From: Anaeramoeba flamelloides
Lineage: Eukaryota; Metamonada; Anaeramoebidae
Length of the DNA stretch: 64,000 nt
Assembly (NCBI GenBank): GCA_027625915.1
Contig: JANTQA010000060.1
Location: 5,704,001 to 5,768,000 of the forward strand
Reading direction: 5' to 3'
In this document: piece after piece, positions 47,695 through 58,976 of the stretch
Numbering within the stretch: the first letter of the stretch is position 1
How the letters are laid out: every line of letters begins with the position of its first letter
Program-made: the position numbers and the translations under genes
Notes under the pieces: model-generated
What the model saw: only the letters and a program-made list of their open reading frames with translations
What the model was told of the DNA's origin: nothing
Databases searched by the model: none

Positions 47695-48651
47695 AGAAAT
47701 AAAAACATTTTTATTATTTCTTTCTTTTAAAAAATAAAAAAAAAATATTCTATCTCACTGAATATATTTTCCTTTTTGGATTTCTTAGTCAAGCATAATT
47801 GTTTGGCACATGGTATCTTCAATATTCAGAAGTACTGAATATCACCAATACCATATTTAAGTATTTTTTCTTGTTGTCATGAAAGATTAATCCCTGGACC
47901 GAAATTCTTTTCAATATGTGAATTTGTTTACCCAATTTTTGTAAGATTAAAAATAAGAAACTTTTTCACGAGAACAATTTTAAATCTATTTCTTAATTTC
48001 CAAAAAAAATCAACATAATATATCACAAAAAAACAATCAACAAAAACTTATTAATAAAGTAATTATTCTAAAATTTTATAAAACTGCTACTCAAATTATT
48101 TATAAGATAGAATAAAACAGTTGAGGTAACAGTTTTTTAAAATTTAAGGATCTCACACCTATAAAAGTGGTTTAAATATCTTTGAAAAATAAAAATATTC
48201 CCAAAAAAATTTTTTAAAATATGACTTTGACAAAAAATGATTATTCCTTTACTAGTAAGGCTGATCAAAACCAACCTGGCAAAACAATTTTATTATAAAA
48301 ATAAAAACCAACAAATTGGCATCTGTTTTTGAAAATTGAGTAATAATTTTTTGAAAAGTGTTGCTTAAACCGATTTGCTTCATCTCTTTTAAACGTCTTC
48401 AAACTGTCCAATAAAAACTTTTGATGCTCTTTTTTTTAAAACAGCAGCATAAGGAGTTTTTGGCATATTTGGGCAAATGCAAAAACATATCTATAACTCG
48501 TCAAAAATTTATAGAACAAAATTCTTTTTCTTTTTTTTTTTTTGGTTCAAAATTGAAACCAAAAGACTATTTATTAACTAAAAAAGGAAAAAAAAAAATT
48601 CTTTCATTTTCAAGACGTTATTGAAGTTTGTTTTATTTAAATAAGTTAAAG
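47693..48651. other. Non-coding stretch downstream of the TBL1-like gene
   Basis: I looked here on the minus strand for WD40 exons continuing the neighbouring TBL1-like gene and found none: no GH or WD dipeptide pattern in any open frame. Slightly less AT-rich around 47770-47900 but without a coding frame. Confidence 0.5.
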
Positions 48652-49574
48652 TTATTTTTCAATATCCATCTGGTTATTTGTCTTTAGGCTTTGTGGTTTT
48701 TGTTGGCTTTCCAAAGAAATATTCTGATTATTATTATGATACTGTTGTTCTTTTTGAAAAATGTCTTGGTTTGGTTGTTGTCCTTGGGATTGTAAAGGGA
48801 TGTTTTGGTTGTTTGTAGTATTTACAATTTCTTGTTTTGGTATTTCTTCCATTGTTTTTTCGGGTTTTTCTTGTTTACGATCGTTTTCTTTTTCTTGTTG
48901 TTGTTTTTGTTCTTGTTCTTGTTTCGGTTGAAACCTTTTTCTTTTTTTTTCTTGCTTGATTATTTGTTCACTGAAAAGTTTTTCTGTTGTGGTATTTGTT
49001 TTGTTTTGTGATTGCTTTTGTTTTTCAAAAACCTCTTGTTGAATTTCTGTGCGCACTTGGTTTACTATTTGGCTTCCCGATCTTTCTTCATATTCGATTA
49101 TCTTTATAATTTTTTTTGTTTTTGGTTTATTGAATGTTAAAAACAAGAATGAACAAACAAAAAAAAATTGGTGATTGAAAAATTAAGTTGCTGAATGAGA
49201 AATAATTTGGGAAGGTTTGATTTTCAAAAAATTCTGATTTTTTTTGTTTTATTGAGAACAACCAAGCTAAGGAAAGTAAAAATAAAAAAAAATAAAAAAA
49301 AAATTATCAAAGATCAAACCGGTCGTAGTTGTTCTTCGATCTCTTTATATTGCAACCCCTTTTGTATAAGCCTGACCAAAAGCCCAGGGTGTGTTGTTGA
49401 AGACAATAGTGTCTGAACAGGAGTCAATTCTGATTCTTTTTCAAAAATAAAGGCAGAATGTTTATAATCTGTATCTTCAAAGTATTTTAAGATTAGATAA
49501 TTAATCTTTTCCAAGGTGAGTTCATCAGAAGTTAATAAAACTGGCTCTTTGGAGTCTTGGATATTTTCTGTCAT
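48652..49574 (-). CDS. TBL1/Ebi-like LisH protein lacking the WD40 propeller, two exons
   Basis: Exon 1 (49574-49320) and exon 2 (49101-48652) join in frame through a 218-bp intron (CCG|GTTTGA to TAAAG|ATAATC), giving 234 aa. Residues 23-75 match the N-terminus of transducin-beta-like 1: the LisH motif INYLILKYF...YKHSAFIFEKES, then LIQKGLQYKEIE. Across the splice, RPIIEYEERSG parallels the TBL1 segment RPIESLSLIDAV, and VRTEIQQEVFEKQK parallels its tetramerisation helix. The rest is Q/N/K-rich, ending NNQMDIEK; in TBL1 a Q-rich linker ending MEID leads into the WD40 repeats. Here a TAA follows and no WD40 exon is found nearby. In animals TBL1 anchors SMRT/NCoR-HDAC3 corepressor complexes; the oligomerising half alone could act as a decoy, or the gene may be truncated. 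Confidence 0.75.
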
Positions 49575-49772
49575 TCAAATTTTGCTCAGAAAAAACACTA
49601 AAAAAAAAGAACTACTTTGTTAATAAATTTCTGAGAAAAGTAAAAAAAATGAATCAACCTCAATTAAAAATTTACGGTTTATTTTTCCTCTATTTAGAAT
49701 TAATTTGTTATTTATATAAAGAAAAGAATGGTTGTGTGAGTTTCTTCTATTTAAAGTTCTGATCATTAAAGT

Positions 49773-50027
49773 ATGGAAAGTTTTTTTTTACCTCAAAATG
49801 TTATTCTGCAATTTTCAATTAATAGTGTTTCTTCATTAGGTAATATATCCTCTTATCTTAGAACTATTTCAAAACTAAAGCAATATTTAAAGAGGTGTGC
49901 TGTTATAGCTGTTGTTGGGTGTGAGTTTTGGAGATCATCTGTATTGTCTCTCTTTGAAAATTTCGTTTCATTTGATTTTTTTATTTGTCAAAAATTACTT
50001 TTTATTTTTAAAAAGTTTTTAATTTGA
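49773..50027 (+). CDS. Possible small gene divergent from the TBL1-like gene
   Basis: An 84-codon open frame begins 199 bp from the divergent start of the TBL1-like gene. The first 60 codons (NVILQFSINSVSSLGN, LRTISKLKQYLKRC, VIAVVGCEFWRSS) are less AT-driven than noise, while the tail is F/K-rich and may be read-through into an intron (a GTGTGAG sits near 49920). No family is recognised. It could be a first exon, a pseudogene or chance. Confidence 0.3.
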   Translation: MESFFLPQNVILQFSINSVSSLGNISSYLRTISKLKQYLKRCAVIAVVGCEFWRSSVLSLFENFVSFDFFICQKLLFIFKKFLI

Positions 50028-52433
50028 CAAATAAATTTAAAAATTGAATTTTAGTTATATAAAATACTCAAAATGAATTCTACCCAGATGAAATTGTATT
50101 AGTATATAAAAAAGAATTATTTCAGATATCTAAGAATACTTATTTTTGGAGGTTTTTTTAGATTGTAGAATGGGATTATTTTCAAAATAACACCCCTTTA
50201 TTTATTATTTTGAAGAACTGATAGATCTTGCGTTTTTCTTCTTATAGTTCTAGTAGTATTTGGGATAATAAAATCAATTATAGAATTATATCAAAATTGG
50301 TTCATTATTAAAGAATTGACAAAAAAAATCGAGGTCGATACAATGATTTCTTATAATAAAAATTGAATAGACCCATGAAGAGATTATTTTTTTTTGAACT
50401 TTAGAATCAATTTTGAATGAGAATAACAGTTTACATTATTCTTTTCTTGATAATTATGAGGTAGAAAACTAAATTTTGAGATTATTATTTAAAATGTAAG
50501 GGATTTTGCATCACTATAGATCCATTAATAATTAAAGTAGTTTTAATTGGGTATAAATGATATTTGTTTTCTAAAGTTCAAATAGTTTTAATTAATCTCT
50601 AATAAACATTATTATACAATAAATTATACAGTTTTTACTTATTGGTCACAGTTAAAAATTATGAGTTTTGGGAATAATTTTTTTTGATATCTTTTCAAAA
50701 TCTTAATCTAGAAATTAAAATAATAGTACCACACCAATTAATATATTATTTGTTAGAAAATAAATCGAATAGAATTTTCATTCGTTTTTCCAAAAAATCA
50801 TTTCTTATAAATCATGTACTATTTAAATTAGAGAGATCCTAAATCAATTTTTTTCTTCTAGAATTGGGGACTTTGTTGATTGATTCTATTTCTATGAGAT
50901 ATCATTATTTATTTCGGAAAGTTGAATGAAAATTTTAATCTTTTAATTTTAAATTTAAAAGTAAAAATTTCGAATTATTGTTTAAATTTTGTCGTTTCTT
51001 ATTGATTATCATCAGAATGGTAGATAAAATAAGTAATAATCTTATAAATTTTTTATATAATCAAAAAATACATTAAAAAATGAAGGAAAAATTTTGATCG
51101 AAAATAATATTTCGTATAAAAAATACAAATTTCGTCATTAATTATAATGTATTTATATTTATTTTATTATTAAAAAAAATTATTCAGATTTTTTTATTAA
51201 TTTTATTTATTTGCAACTAAATTGACCATTTACCAGTATTAATAATTGTTAACAAAAATTTGAAAACCAAATTACATTTTAAATTAAATTATGATTATTT
51301 TGTTTAGATAAATTTCAATTTAAACTGTTAACCCAACCCAAATCAATTGAATATACCATCAATATTTATTTTTTATCAACTTTCACAAAAAAATAGAACA
51401 ATTAAAAATAAAGTTAAATATAAAATTCATGAAATCATTTCTGTCAATTTAAAATTATATATAATTAATAAATGAATCTACATATATAAAATATATGATT
51501 ATTTAAAGAATGATCTTAAATATCTGCAAATACTTATTTAATTATTCTTGACAATAATTATTCTTTTGATACTAAGAATTGGGAATATGTCTTTTTTTTA
51601 TTTTTTACAACTCTATTGAAAATAAGTGAATAATTATGAGTCAAGTTTCTAAAAAAAAAAATTTAAGAATTATCAATTTTTAGATTAAAAAAACCATTCT
51701 TAATACACTTTACAAAAATAAAATAAAATTTAATATTTTTAAGTTTATTTCAAAAATATTTTTAGAAAATTCACATTTTGAACCTTTCAAATATGAAATT
51801 TTGACGATATATATATATATATATATAATATTTTCCACTTTTAATACACAAACTTTCAAGGAAATTTAAACAACAAAAAAAAAACCTCAGATTAAGTCAC
51901 AAAATTTGGATCATAGGCAAATAATTTGTAGAAAAAAAAATTCATAAAAAATGTACCTTGATTTTTGATTTTATATTCCTTATATTTTATTAAAAGTTTG
52001 TGATTTAAAAGTGAACTACCTTTACGATTTTACAATAGACCTTTCTTTCTTTCTTTCTTTCTTTTATTTTTTTTTTCCATTTTGAATAGTTTCTCTTTTT
52101 AAGTGTTTCTATTTAAAAAAATCAAAAAAAAGAAGTGATTCTAAATCAAGAAAAATATGAATAATGGCGAAATTTGTATCTATTCTTGTAATTTCAAAAT
52201 ATTCATATCACAATATTTCCAAAAAATAACAAATTAATTTATACAATTTATTTTGGAGAAAATAAAATAAGATAACATTCAATAACAAATTAATAAAATG
52301 TTAAGAATAAAAAAAATTTTTTTTTAAAAAAAATACCATTTTAATCTTTTATTTCGATAATAAATCTTATTCGAATTAAAAATGATACTAAAACAATTGG
52401 TATGTATAATAATAATAATAATAATAAATAAAA
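50028..52433. other. AT-rich stretch without recognised genes
   Basis: About 2.4 kb with no exon. Microsatellites only: (TA)n at about 51810-51827, (CTTT)n at about 52040-52062, and (AAT)n at about 52408-52428. Confidence 0.5.
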
Positions 52434-53545
52434 TCTAAACTATTTTCCCGTCAAGGGGTACAATTTTATTGAAGGGATCGAATATATTCTATAAGTTTAA
52501 CCAAGTATTCTTCTTGAATTTATTTACATTTTTCAAATCAAAAAATTATTTCTAATTTAGTAACTTTTTTTTTTTTTGTTTTTTGCTTTAATTTTTTTTT
52601 CTTCTTTTCTTTTTTTCTTTTTTTTTTTAAAAAATTCATTTGAAAAAAAAATATTAAAAGAATGATGAACTTTAAGAATAGTGAGACTTTATCATTACTA
52701 TTAAAATTAATATAAACCCCAATTCAAAATTTTTATCACACCAAAATTCGATTTGTGAAAAAAAATCTTATTTAATCAATTCCCAAATGAATACAAAATT
52801 AGAACCATTCACTAATTGAAATGTTAAAACTTATTTATTAATTAAATTACCCACTCGCAAAATAAAAAATAAATAATTATTAATACAAATAAATCGAGGG
52901 TGTGTTAAAAATTTTGGAGAGAGCAAAGCAAAAAAATACATTGTTAAATTTCTTGAAATTCTATTAGGAATATTGATATATCAAAGGGTTAGATACTACT
53001 AATTAATTTTATTTGAGTTATTCTATTTGGAACAACTCAACTTTAACACAATATCAATTGTTGAAAAAAAATTTAATCCAACGAAACAAGTCACGTAATT
53101 CAAAAAATGAAATGAAAACAAAAAAACTAAAAAGATGAAAAAATGATTTTCATTTTTTTAAAAAAATGAAAATTATTTCCAATTTGATTGAAATTGTATT
53201 ATTGTGATTTTTTGGAACATTTTAGCTGTGTGGAAAATTTTGAATTTTATTTTACTTACTATTTAAAAAAACTGATTGTAAATAATTTTAATTTTCCAAA
53301 GAAATTGTGAAAAGAAGCACAGAAACGTTCCAATGATTAGGAACCAAAAAGTTTTTTAACATTTTTTAATTTTTTGAAAATTTATAGTTTGTTCCGGCAT
53401 TTCCTATAAGATTATCGACTCTAATTCGAAGTTTATGATTTCTCCTCTTTTGAAACAATTATATGTTGGTTTATTCTTAAAAAAAAAAGAAGTGAATTTT
53501 TCATTTTTAGCTAGGCCGACCTGGATGAAATAAAGTTAAAATTTT
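52434..53545 (+). repeat. Family 5 element, copy 3, split by a family 1 element
   Basis: Left end 'taaactattttcccgtcaagggg', and the right part (53270-53545) collinear with 59120-59366: 'aattttaattt.cc.aaagaaattg', 'acgttccaatga', 'cattttt.gct.gg'. The family 1 copy E interrupts it at 52722-53246. Net length is about 587 bp. Confidence 0.7.
52722..53246 (+). repeat. Family 1 inverted-repeat element, copy E
   Basis: A 525-bp copy, the reverse complement of copy D in the SF3B3 intron over its full length. Its ends are ATTCAAAATTTTTATCACAC and 'gtgtggaaaattttgaat'. The copy of the host repeat at about 59085-59110 lacks it, giving an empty site. Confidence 0.8.
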
Positions 53546-53864
53546 CACGTGAGAAAAATAGTTATTTAAAATTGAGATCAGAAACATTTGAGTCTTTAAT
53601 TAAGTCAAAATTATAATAATAAAACAATCTGATTATTATTAAACACTAAACAGTGGTGAATGGCAATTTTTGAGATTTAAATAGATTGATTATAATTGAA
53701 TTAAATGAAAATATGATAAAAAATAAAATTGTTTCCTTTTATTGGAAATAGCTTTTTGTATTATATTATAAGCTATTTCCAAGAATGTGGGGCAAATTTA
53801 TTTTAAAATTTATTTATGTAACACATTCTTCAAAATAGGATTTAAATATATAAAATCATTAAAC

Positions 53865-54350
53865 ACCATTTATAGATTCTTGATAATATTTCAATTTGTT
53901 TCTTAGTATTGTATTGCAGAAATAAATTTTTTTAAAATTTATGATCTCGATTTTATCGGATATTTTTTCGGGGTGAAAATTAGTGTTTATTATTTTCTTT
54001 TTGATCGAAAAAAATATTTTCATAACATGTATAATCCCAACAAAATTTACAATATAATTAAAAACATATAAATGCGTTTTCGTGGTTAAAAAATCATTTG
54101 TTCGCATTCCATATTTCCGGTTTTTGATTGAAATTGGTCGTACATTGCTTTAACCAAAAAAAGTGCTATTTTTTTTTTCATTTTTTGGGAATATTTCAAC
54201 TAACATACTTTGAATTAAATACATAAGTGGTTGATTCAATAAGTATAAATATTAAACTTAATTTGGTATAGTTTATTAATGAATACCTTCACTGAAAAAG
54301 ATTATTTTTTATGAAATGTAAAAAAAAATGCCCCACTTTTTTGGAAATAC
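53865..54350 (+). repeat. Dispersed repeat shared with 38010-38505 (copy 2)
   Basis: Collinear along its whole length with the copy at 38 kb. A (TA)n run (about 54354-54371) follows directly. The minus-strand frame inside it is a chance product. Confidence 0.65.
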
Positions 54351-54733
54351 CTTATATATATATATATATATACAGAGAGAAGAAATAAAAATTTTTCAAA
54401 AACTATTTTCAGGATTAATTACAATAATATTATTCATTAAAAATATGTTTGAACAAAATTTTAAGGAGGAGTGTTATTTTTGTATATACAGAAATCAAAA
54501 GAATTCCAAAAAATGGTTGCAAAAAATATCAAAAAAAACATTTAAATAGAAATAACTGTTTAAAAAATGAAAAGGTGGTTTAGTTTTATTTGGCAAAACT
54601 ATAAACAAAGGGTATTTTAAAATTTATGGTTAAAAATTGGTGAGTGTGAAGAGAATTGTTTCTCTTGTTTGTTTTAAAATTATTTTATTTTTTATAATTG
54701 TATCTAAAATCAAATTTCAAGAATTTCCAAGGT

Positions 54734-55382
54734 TTAGCAGCAACCAGGACAACCACAGGAATGACATTTGATTGGTTTCTTTCCTGATCGTTGTTTTTTT
54801 GGAACCCTGCAAATACATGTTGTATTTGAATGTGTGTTTGTTGTTTGAACACACATTAGGCAACAAAGCCTTTCGTAACCCTCTTTCCTCCAATAGGAAA
54901 TCAGTCCTTTGTCTGCAAATTTTTGATCGATCAAAAATTGATAAAGCTTTTTGGAGATTTCTTTTTTTTTAAAATAAAGATTAAAGACATATCTTGAGCG
55001 CTTATGGTTGATTTGAAAAATTTTCCATCGCATCTCGTTTTTTCTTTGATTTGTTTTTGTTTCGCGCTCTGCTTCTCTCATTTCATTTTCAAACTCCAAG
55101 ATCTTTTCTTGGATGTCTTCCCATCCTTCTGGTGGTGGCTTTTTACGAAATTTTCGGGATCTGATCCTTGCTAAAAGTAAACGTTAATTGTTGGTTTGTT
55201 TAGTTATTTATTATTTAGTGAACATGTTGTAACGTGTTTTGGTGTAGTTTTTTTTTTTGAATCAAAAAGGAAATAAACAAGAGTATTTATTAAAAAAAAA
55301 ATTTAAAATGGATTTGTAAAGTCCTTTTTCTTGAAAATTTGGAATAATTTGTGTATGGAAAATTTCAAAATATTTTACACAT
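54734..55382 (-). CDS. BUD31: BUD31/G10 pre-mRNA splicing factor, two exons
   Basis: A small zinc protein of the spliceosome core, found in the Prp19-associated/Bact complexes of many eukaryotes. Exon 2 (55170-54734) encodes residues 2-146. The family signature is clear: RSRKFRKKPPPEGWEDI at the N-terminus, REAE, IFQINHKRSRYVFNLYFKKKEIS, LYQF...ADKGLISYWRKEGYERLCCLMCVQT, CICRVPK and the terminal CHSCGCPGCC. Cysteines at 104, 105, 108, 120, 122, 137, 140, 142 and 145 fit the zinc-binding set. Exon 2 begins in mid-codon and has no ATG. Exon 1 is inferred as only four coding bases, ATGT (55382-55379), before the donor GTAAAA; the acceptor is CTTTTAG at 55171. This gives MSRIRSRK and a 146-aa product against 144 in human. 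The exon 2 call is firm; the tiny first exon is an inference supported by frame, splice sites and length. Confidence 0.93.
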
Positions 55383-56389
55383 GTTCTTGTTTTATAGACT
55401 ATTTTTTGAAAAAGAAAAAGATAAAATTAATGCAATAACAAAAATTCAAAAAATGAATTAATTAAAAATTGTGAATATATGTTTTTTTTGTTCTCTTCAA
55501 ACAATACTTGGATATCGAATTTAATTCACAATTAAATTGATAGAAGGGTTACTATTTTCTCTAATGAAGTTATTTTCAAGTCTTCTTATGGTTATTAAAA
55601 TTAGAAAATACTGATAAATTCAAATATATTTTAGAAAATTTTTAGTTCAATTTCCCTTATTGTAATCTATGAGCTTAACTTTTAAAACAACTTAAGAGAA
55701 AGAATATTTTGAAAGTTAAACCAATTTTAAAAAGTTTTTTTAACATTTAAACCAATAAAATATATTATTCCTGGCTTGTGTAAAAAAATTTGTAAAATGG
55801 AAAATGAAGTGAAAATTTTCAGATATTTATTGAAGTTTATCAGCATAATAAATATGACGTTTCAACTTTAAAAAAAACAATCTATCAAAATAGTTATTTA
55901 TTCATCTCGATCTGTTCTAAATTTGCATTTAAAAACCAAGTTTATGTATCATTATAAATTGAGTTGTAAAATGTGTTTTATTTTCGGCTCATTTTTCTTT
56001 TGATGAATTAAACTAATTATTGAGAATCAATTTATATGTTTTGATAAAAAAATTTTTTTTTTGTTGGTTTTGGGGTTGTTTCTTTGAAAAAAAGAATTGA
56101 TTTTGTTAAAATTATGTATTGTTTTAACACAGATCAAGTAACCAAAACATTTATATTTTTCATGTTCTATTTATCGATTTATTTGATTTTTACGAATCAA
56201 AGTTTTAAAAAATTATACAACTGATTTAATAATAAGTTTTATCTTGGAAATACTTATTTATCACTCAAGATTATAAACGATTAACTCATATATTAAAAAA
56301 CAATAATATTTTTTATATTATTAACAGAAAATACTCTATAACTTTATGAGTCCTAGTGGAAAATAAAATTATGTTTAAATCTTTTAAAA
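55383..56389. other. Region upstream of BUD31
   Basis: It presumably holds the BUD31 promoter. A weak match to the dispersed fragment at 21776-22010 lies at about 55590-55790. No coding sequence is seen. Confidence 0.4.
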
Positions 56390-56900
56390 AAATGTCTAAA
56401 TAAAATTTTAGGAATTAGGAAAAGTGCATAGGAGTGCCGTAGATTCCCGTAGAGTGCCTAGGTTTTCTTCAGGTTTTCTATTTCATTTTTAAGTGTTCTA
56501 GGTTTTTTTGAGGTTTTCTATTTTATTTGTGAAGTGTTCTAGGTGTTTTTTACTTTAGAAATAAACAGAAAATTTATTAAAATTTTCGGTTTATTTGGAT
56601 AAGTTAAAAAAAAAAACAACGTAAAATATATCGAATTTCCAAATAAACAGAAAAGTAAAAAAAACCTAACGAAAATCTATCGATTTTATAAATAAAGAGA
56701 AAAATCAAGAAAACCTAACAGCACTTTTCCAAAATTTAAAAGAATGGAGAAAAATCAAAGATTTTACTCAATTCTTTTGAATTCTGGAAAAACCAAAGGT
56801 AGTTTTTTTTAATTTGAGAAATAAACCGAAAATTTATTTAATTTTCTGTTTATTTCTCAAATTAAAAAAAACCTAACAGTAAACAAGAAGAACTAAAAAC
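56390..56900. repeat. Hairpin-chain repeat, locus 4
   Basis: The most complete locus. In order: a 'gtgccgtaga...gtagagtgcctagg' head; linkers 'aggttttctatttcatttttaagtgttctagg'; a hairpin at 56547-56605; right linkers 'aaaacctaacgaaaatctatcg'; the second hairpin type at about 56727-56796 (ttttccaaaatttaaaagaa...ttcttttgaattctggaaaa); then a third hairpin at 56808-56868 ('aatttgagaaataaaccgaaaat...attttctgtttatttctcaaatt'). No coding sequence. Confidence 0.7.
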
Positions 56901-58249
56901 TCCTCGGATAAAAAAATACAAAAATAAAAAAAATTACATTTTTTATGTAATTGTTTTAAAAGATCTTTTTGGAATTTTAGATCAAAGTGTTAAAAAGTTT
57001 CAAACATCTTTATTATTAGTGGAGATGTATAAATTACACTCTAAGATATTTTTTTACTTCAATTTCCTAAAAAGTATATAAAGTCCTAAATAATAGATTT
57101 CGCAATTGTTTAAAGGAAAGACACACCCATTTTTTTTATGTTTAAATAGCAAAAGCAAAAAATTGAAATGGAAAAAAATACAAAATAAAAATTAAGAAAT
57201 TTTTCAAAAAGTAAACTCCATTACACTTAAAGAGCCAAACCAAAAAGGAAAAGTGTACTTTATTTTAAAGATTCAGCCAAACTAAGATTGTTTTGAAATA
57301 AGAGCAATGTTAAACTTTGGATTTGGTTTCATATCTATATATAAATACCTAAACTAACAAGAAATTTTCAAAAAAAAAAATACATTAAAAAAAATTTATA
57401 CCCCTTTCATTAGAGTGGCAAGTTTAAAATTTCTCAATTTCTTAGGAAAATGAAAATTTTTGATAATAAGTTTTTTTAATGTGTAAATATCTGAAATAAA
57501 AGAAATAATAAAGCCTCTATTTTCTGAAAGTTAATCTAGAGTTTCAAAAATATTTTTTTTTCAAATTGATTTTTTTTTAAAGAAATAAAAAAGAAAAGAA
57601 GAAATTAATTTAAAAAAAATTAAAAAAATTTAAAAAAAAGGAAAATTTGAAAAATTAGAAAAAATTATACGACCTTCAACCATTGAACATTTATTTTGAA
57701 AAGAAAACTTGATTGGATTAATAGAATATGCTCTATTGCTACAATAAAACTGTACCCTATTTGACTGAAAAAGAGTTTAATTATTAATAATAAAATCATC
57801 GAAAAAAATGAAATCAATTAACAAATCATGAATAAACCAATTGAATGGAAAAAACTTGTAAAATCTATTTTATTTTTAAAATAGTAGAAAAAATTTATAT
57901 TTTCTAACATTTTTTTGTTATTGTTTTCCTTCATTTTTTTTTTTAAAAAAAACAAGTCCACAAAATAGATTAGTTATTAGAATTAATATAGAATCCTGAA
58001 TAATAATAATAATAAAAAAAAACTTATGAAACATATTATATCCCTTAGTACCTCAGATTTGCCTAAATTTCATCAAGTTTTTTAAATTAGATTTAAAATG
58101 ATATTGGGTGTAATAATATATTTATTTTTGTATTGGTCTTTAATCCAGATTTAAATATAATAAAAAGTCAAAATAGTTATTAGATAAAGTAGATAAGTTA
58201 TTGATTTTTTTTTTTTTGAAATTGGGAAAAAAAATAATAATTATTGATT
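56901..58249. other. AT-rich non-coding stretch
   Basis: No exon or RNA gene is recognised. Runs of A and T and a short (AAT)n at about 58002-58015. Confidence 0.45.
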
Positions 58250-58775
58250 TTTACATTTTTTTTTTAAAGATTTTTATTTTTATTTTAATTTTAAAAATCA
58301 GAAATTTTATTACATTAATAGTAATTCAAAACCCAACACATTGATTTATTAATAAACATAATCAAACAATATTGCTAATTTTATGATAAAAAATAAATAA
58401 TAAAATAAATTACTCAAAAAAATTCATTTTTTTTTTTTTAGAAAAAATTTCAATAAATATCAAATCAAGAGAAAAATGAAATTTATTTCTTTAGGCCAAA
58501 ATTTAATATTTAATATGACTAATTTTCTAAAACTTTTCTTTCAGCAATAGATAATAATTGAAAAACAAAAAAAAAAAAAAAAAATGTGAAATAATTTCAT
58601 TTATTAAATTGGAATAAAACAAATAGAAATTACTTTTTAATCGATAAAATAATTATACCTAAATTTAAATAAAAAATAAAAAATAACTCTTAAATATTAT
58701 TCGGATATAATAATTTAATCCCCGAAACTAAATTTTTTTTTATTGCATTTTGTTATTGGTAAAAATTTGAATAAT

Positions 58776-58943
58776 AGAGGTTTTGATGATAACATAAACT
58801 CTTTTTCAGTCAAAGGGGCCCAGTTTTATAGAAGAAATGGAAGACATTCTATGAGTTTAATTCATTACTCTTATCAAACTAAAATTTTCAATTTTTAGAT
58901 CAAAATCATTTTTTCTCGTTTTGTAATTTTTTTTTTTTTTTTT

Positions 58944-58976
<33 letters not shown>

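Noticed and set aside
49102-49146. ATG at 49146 as the start of a separate Q-rich protein
   Set aside because: The first 15 codons fall in the intron of the TBL1-like gene. Splicing from 49320 to 49101 gives the conserved RPII junction.
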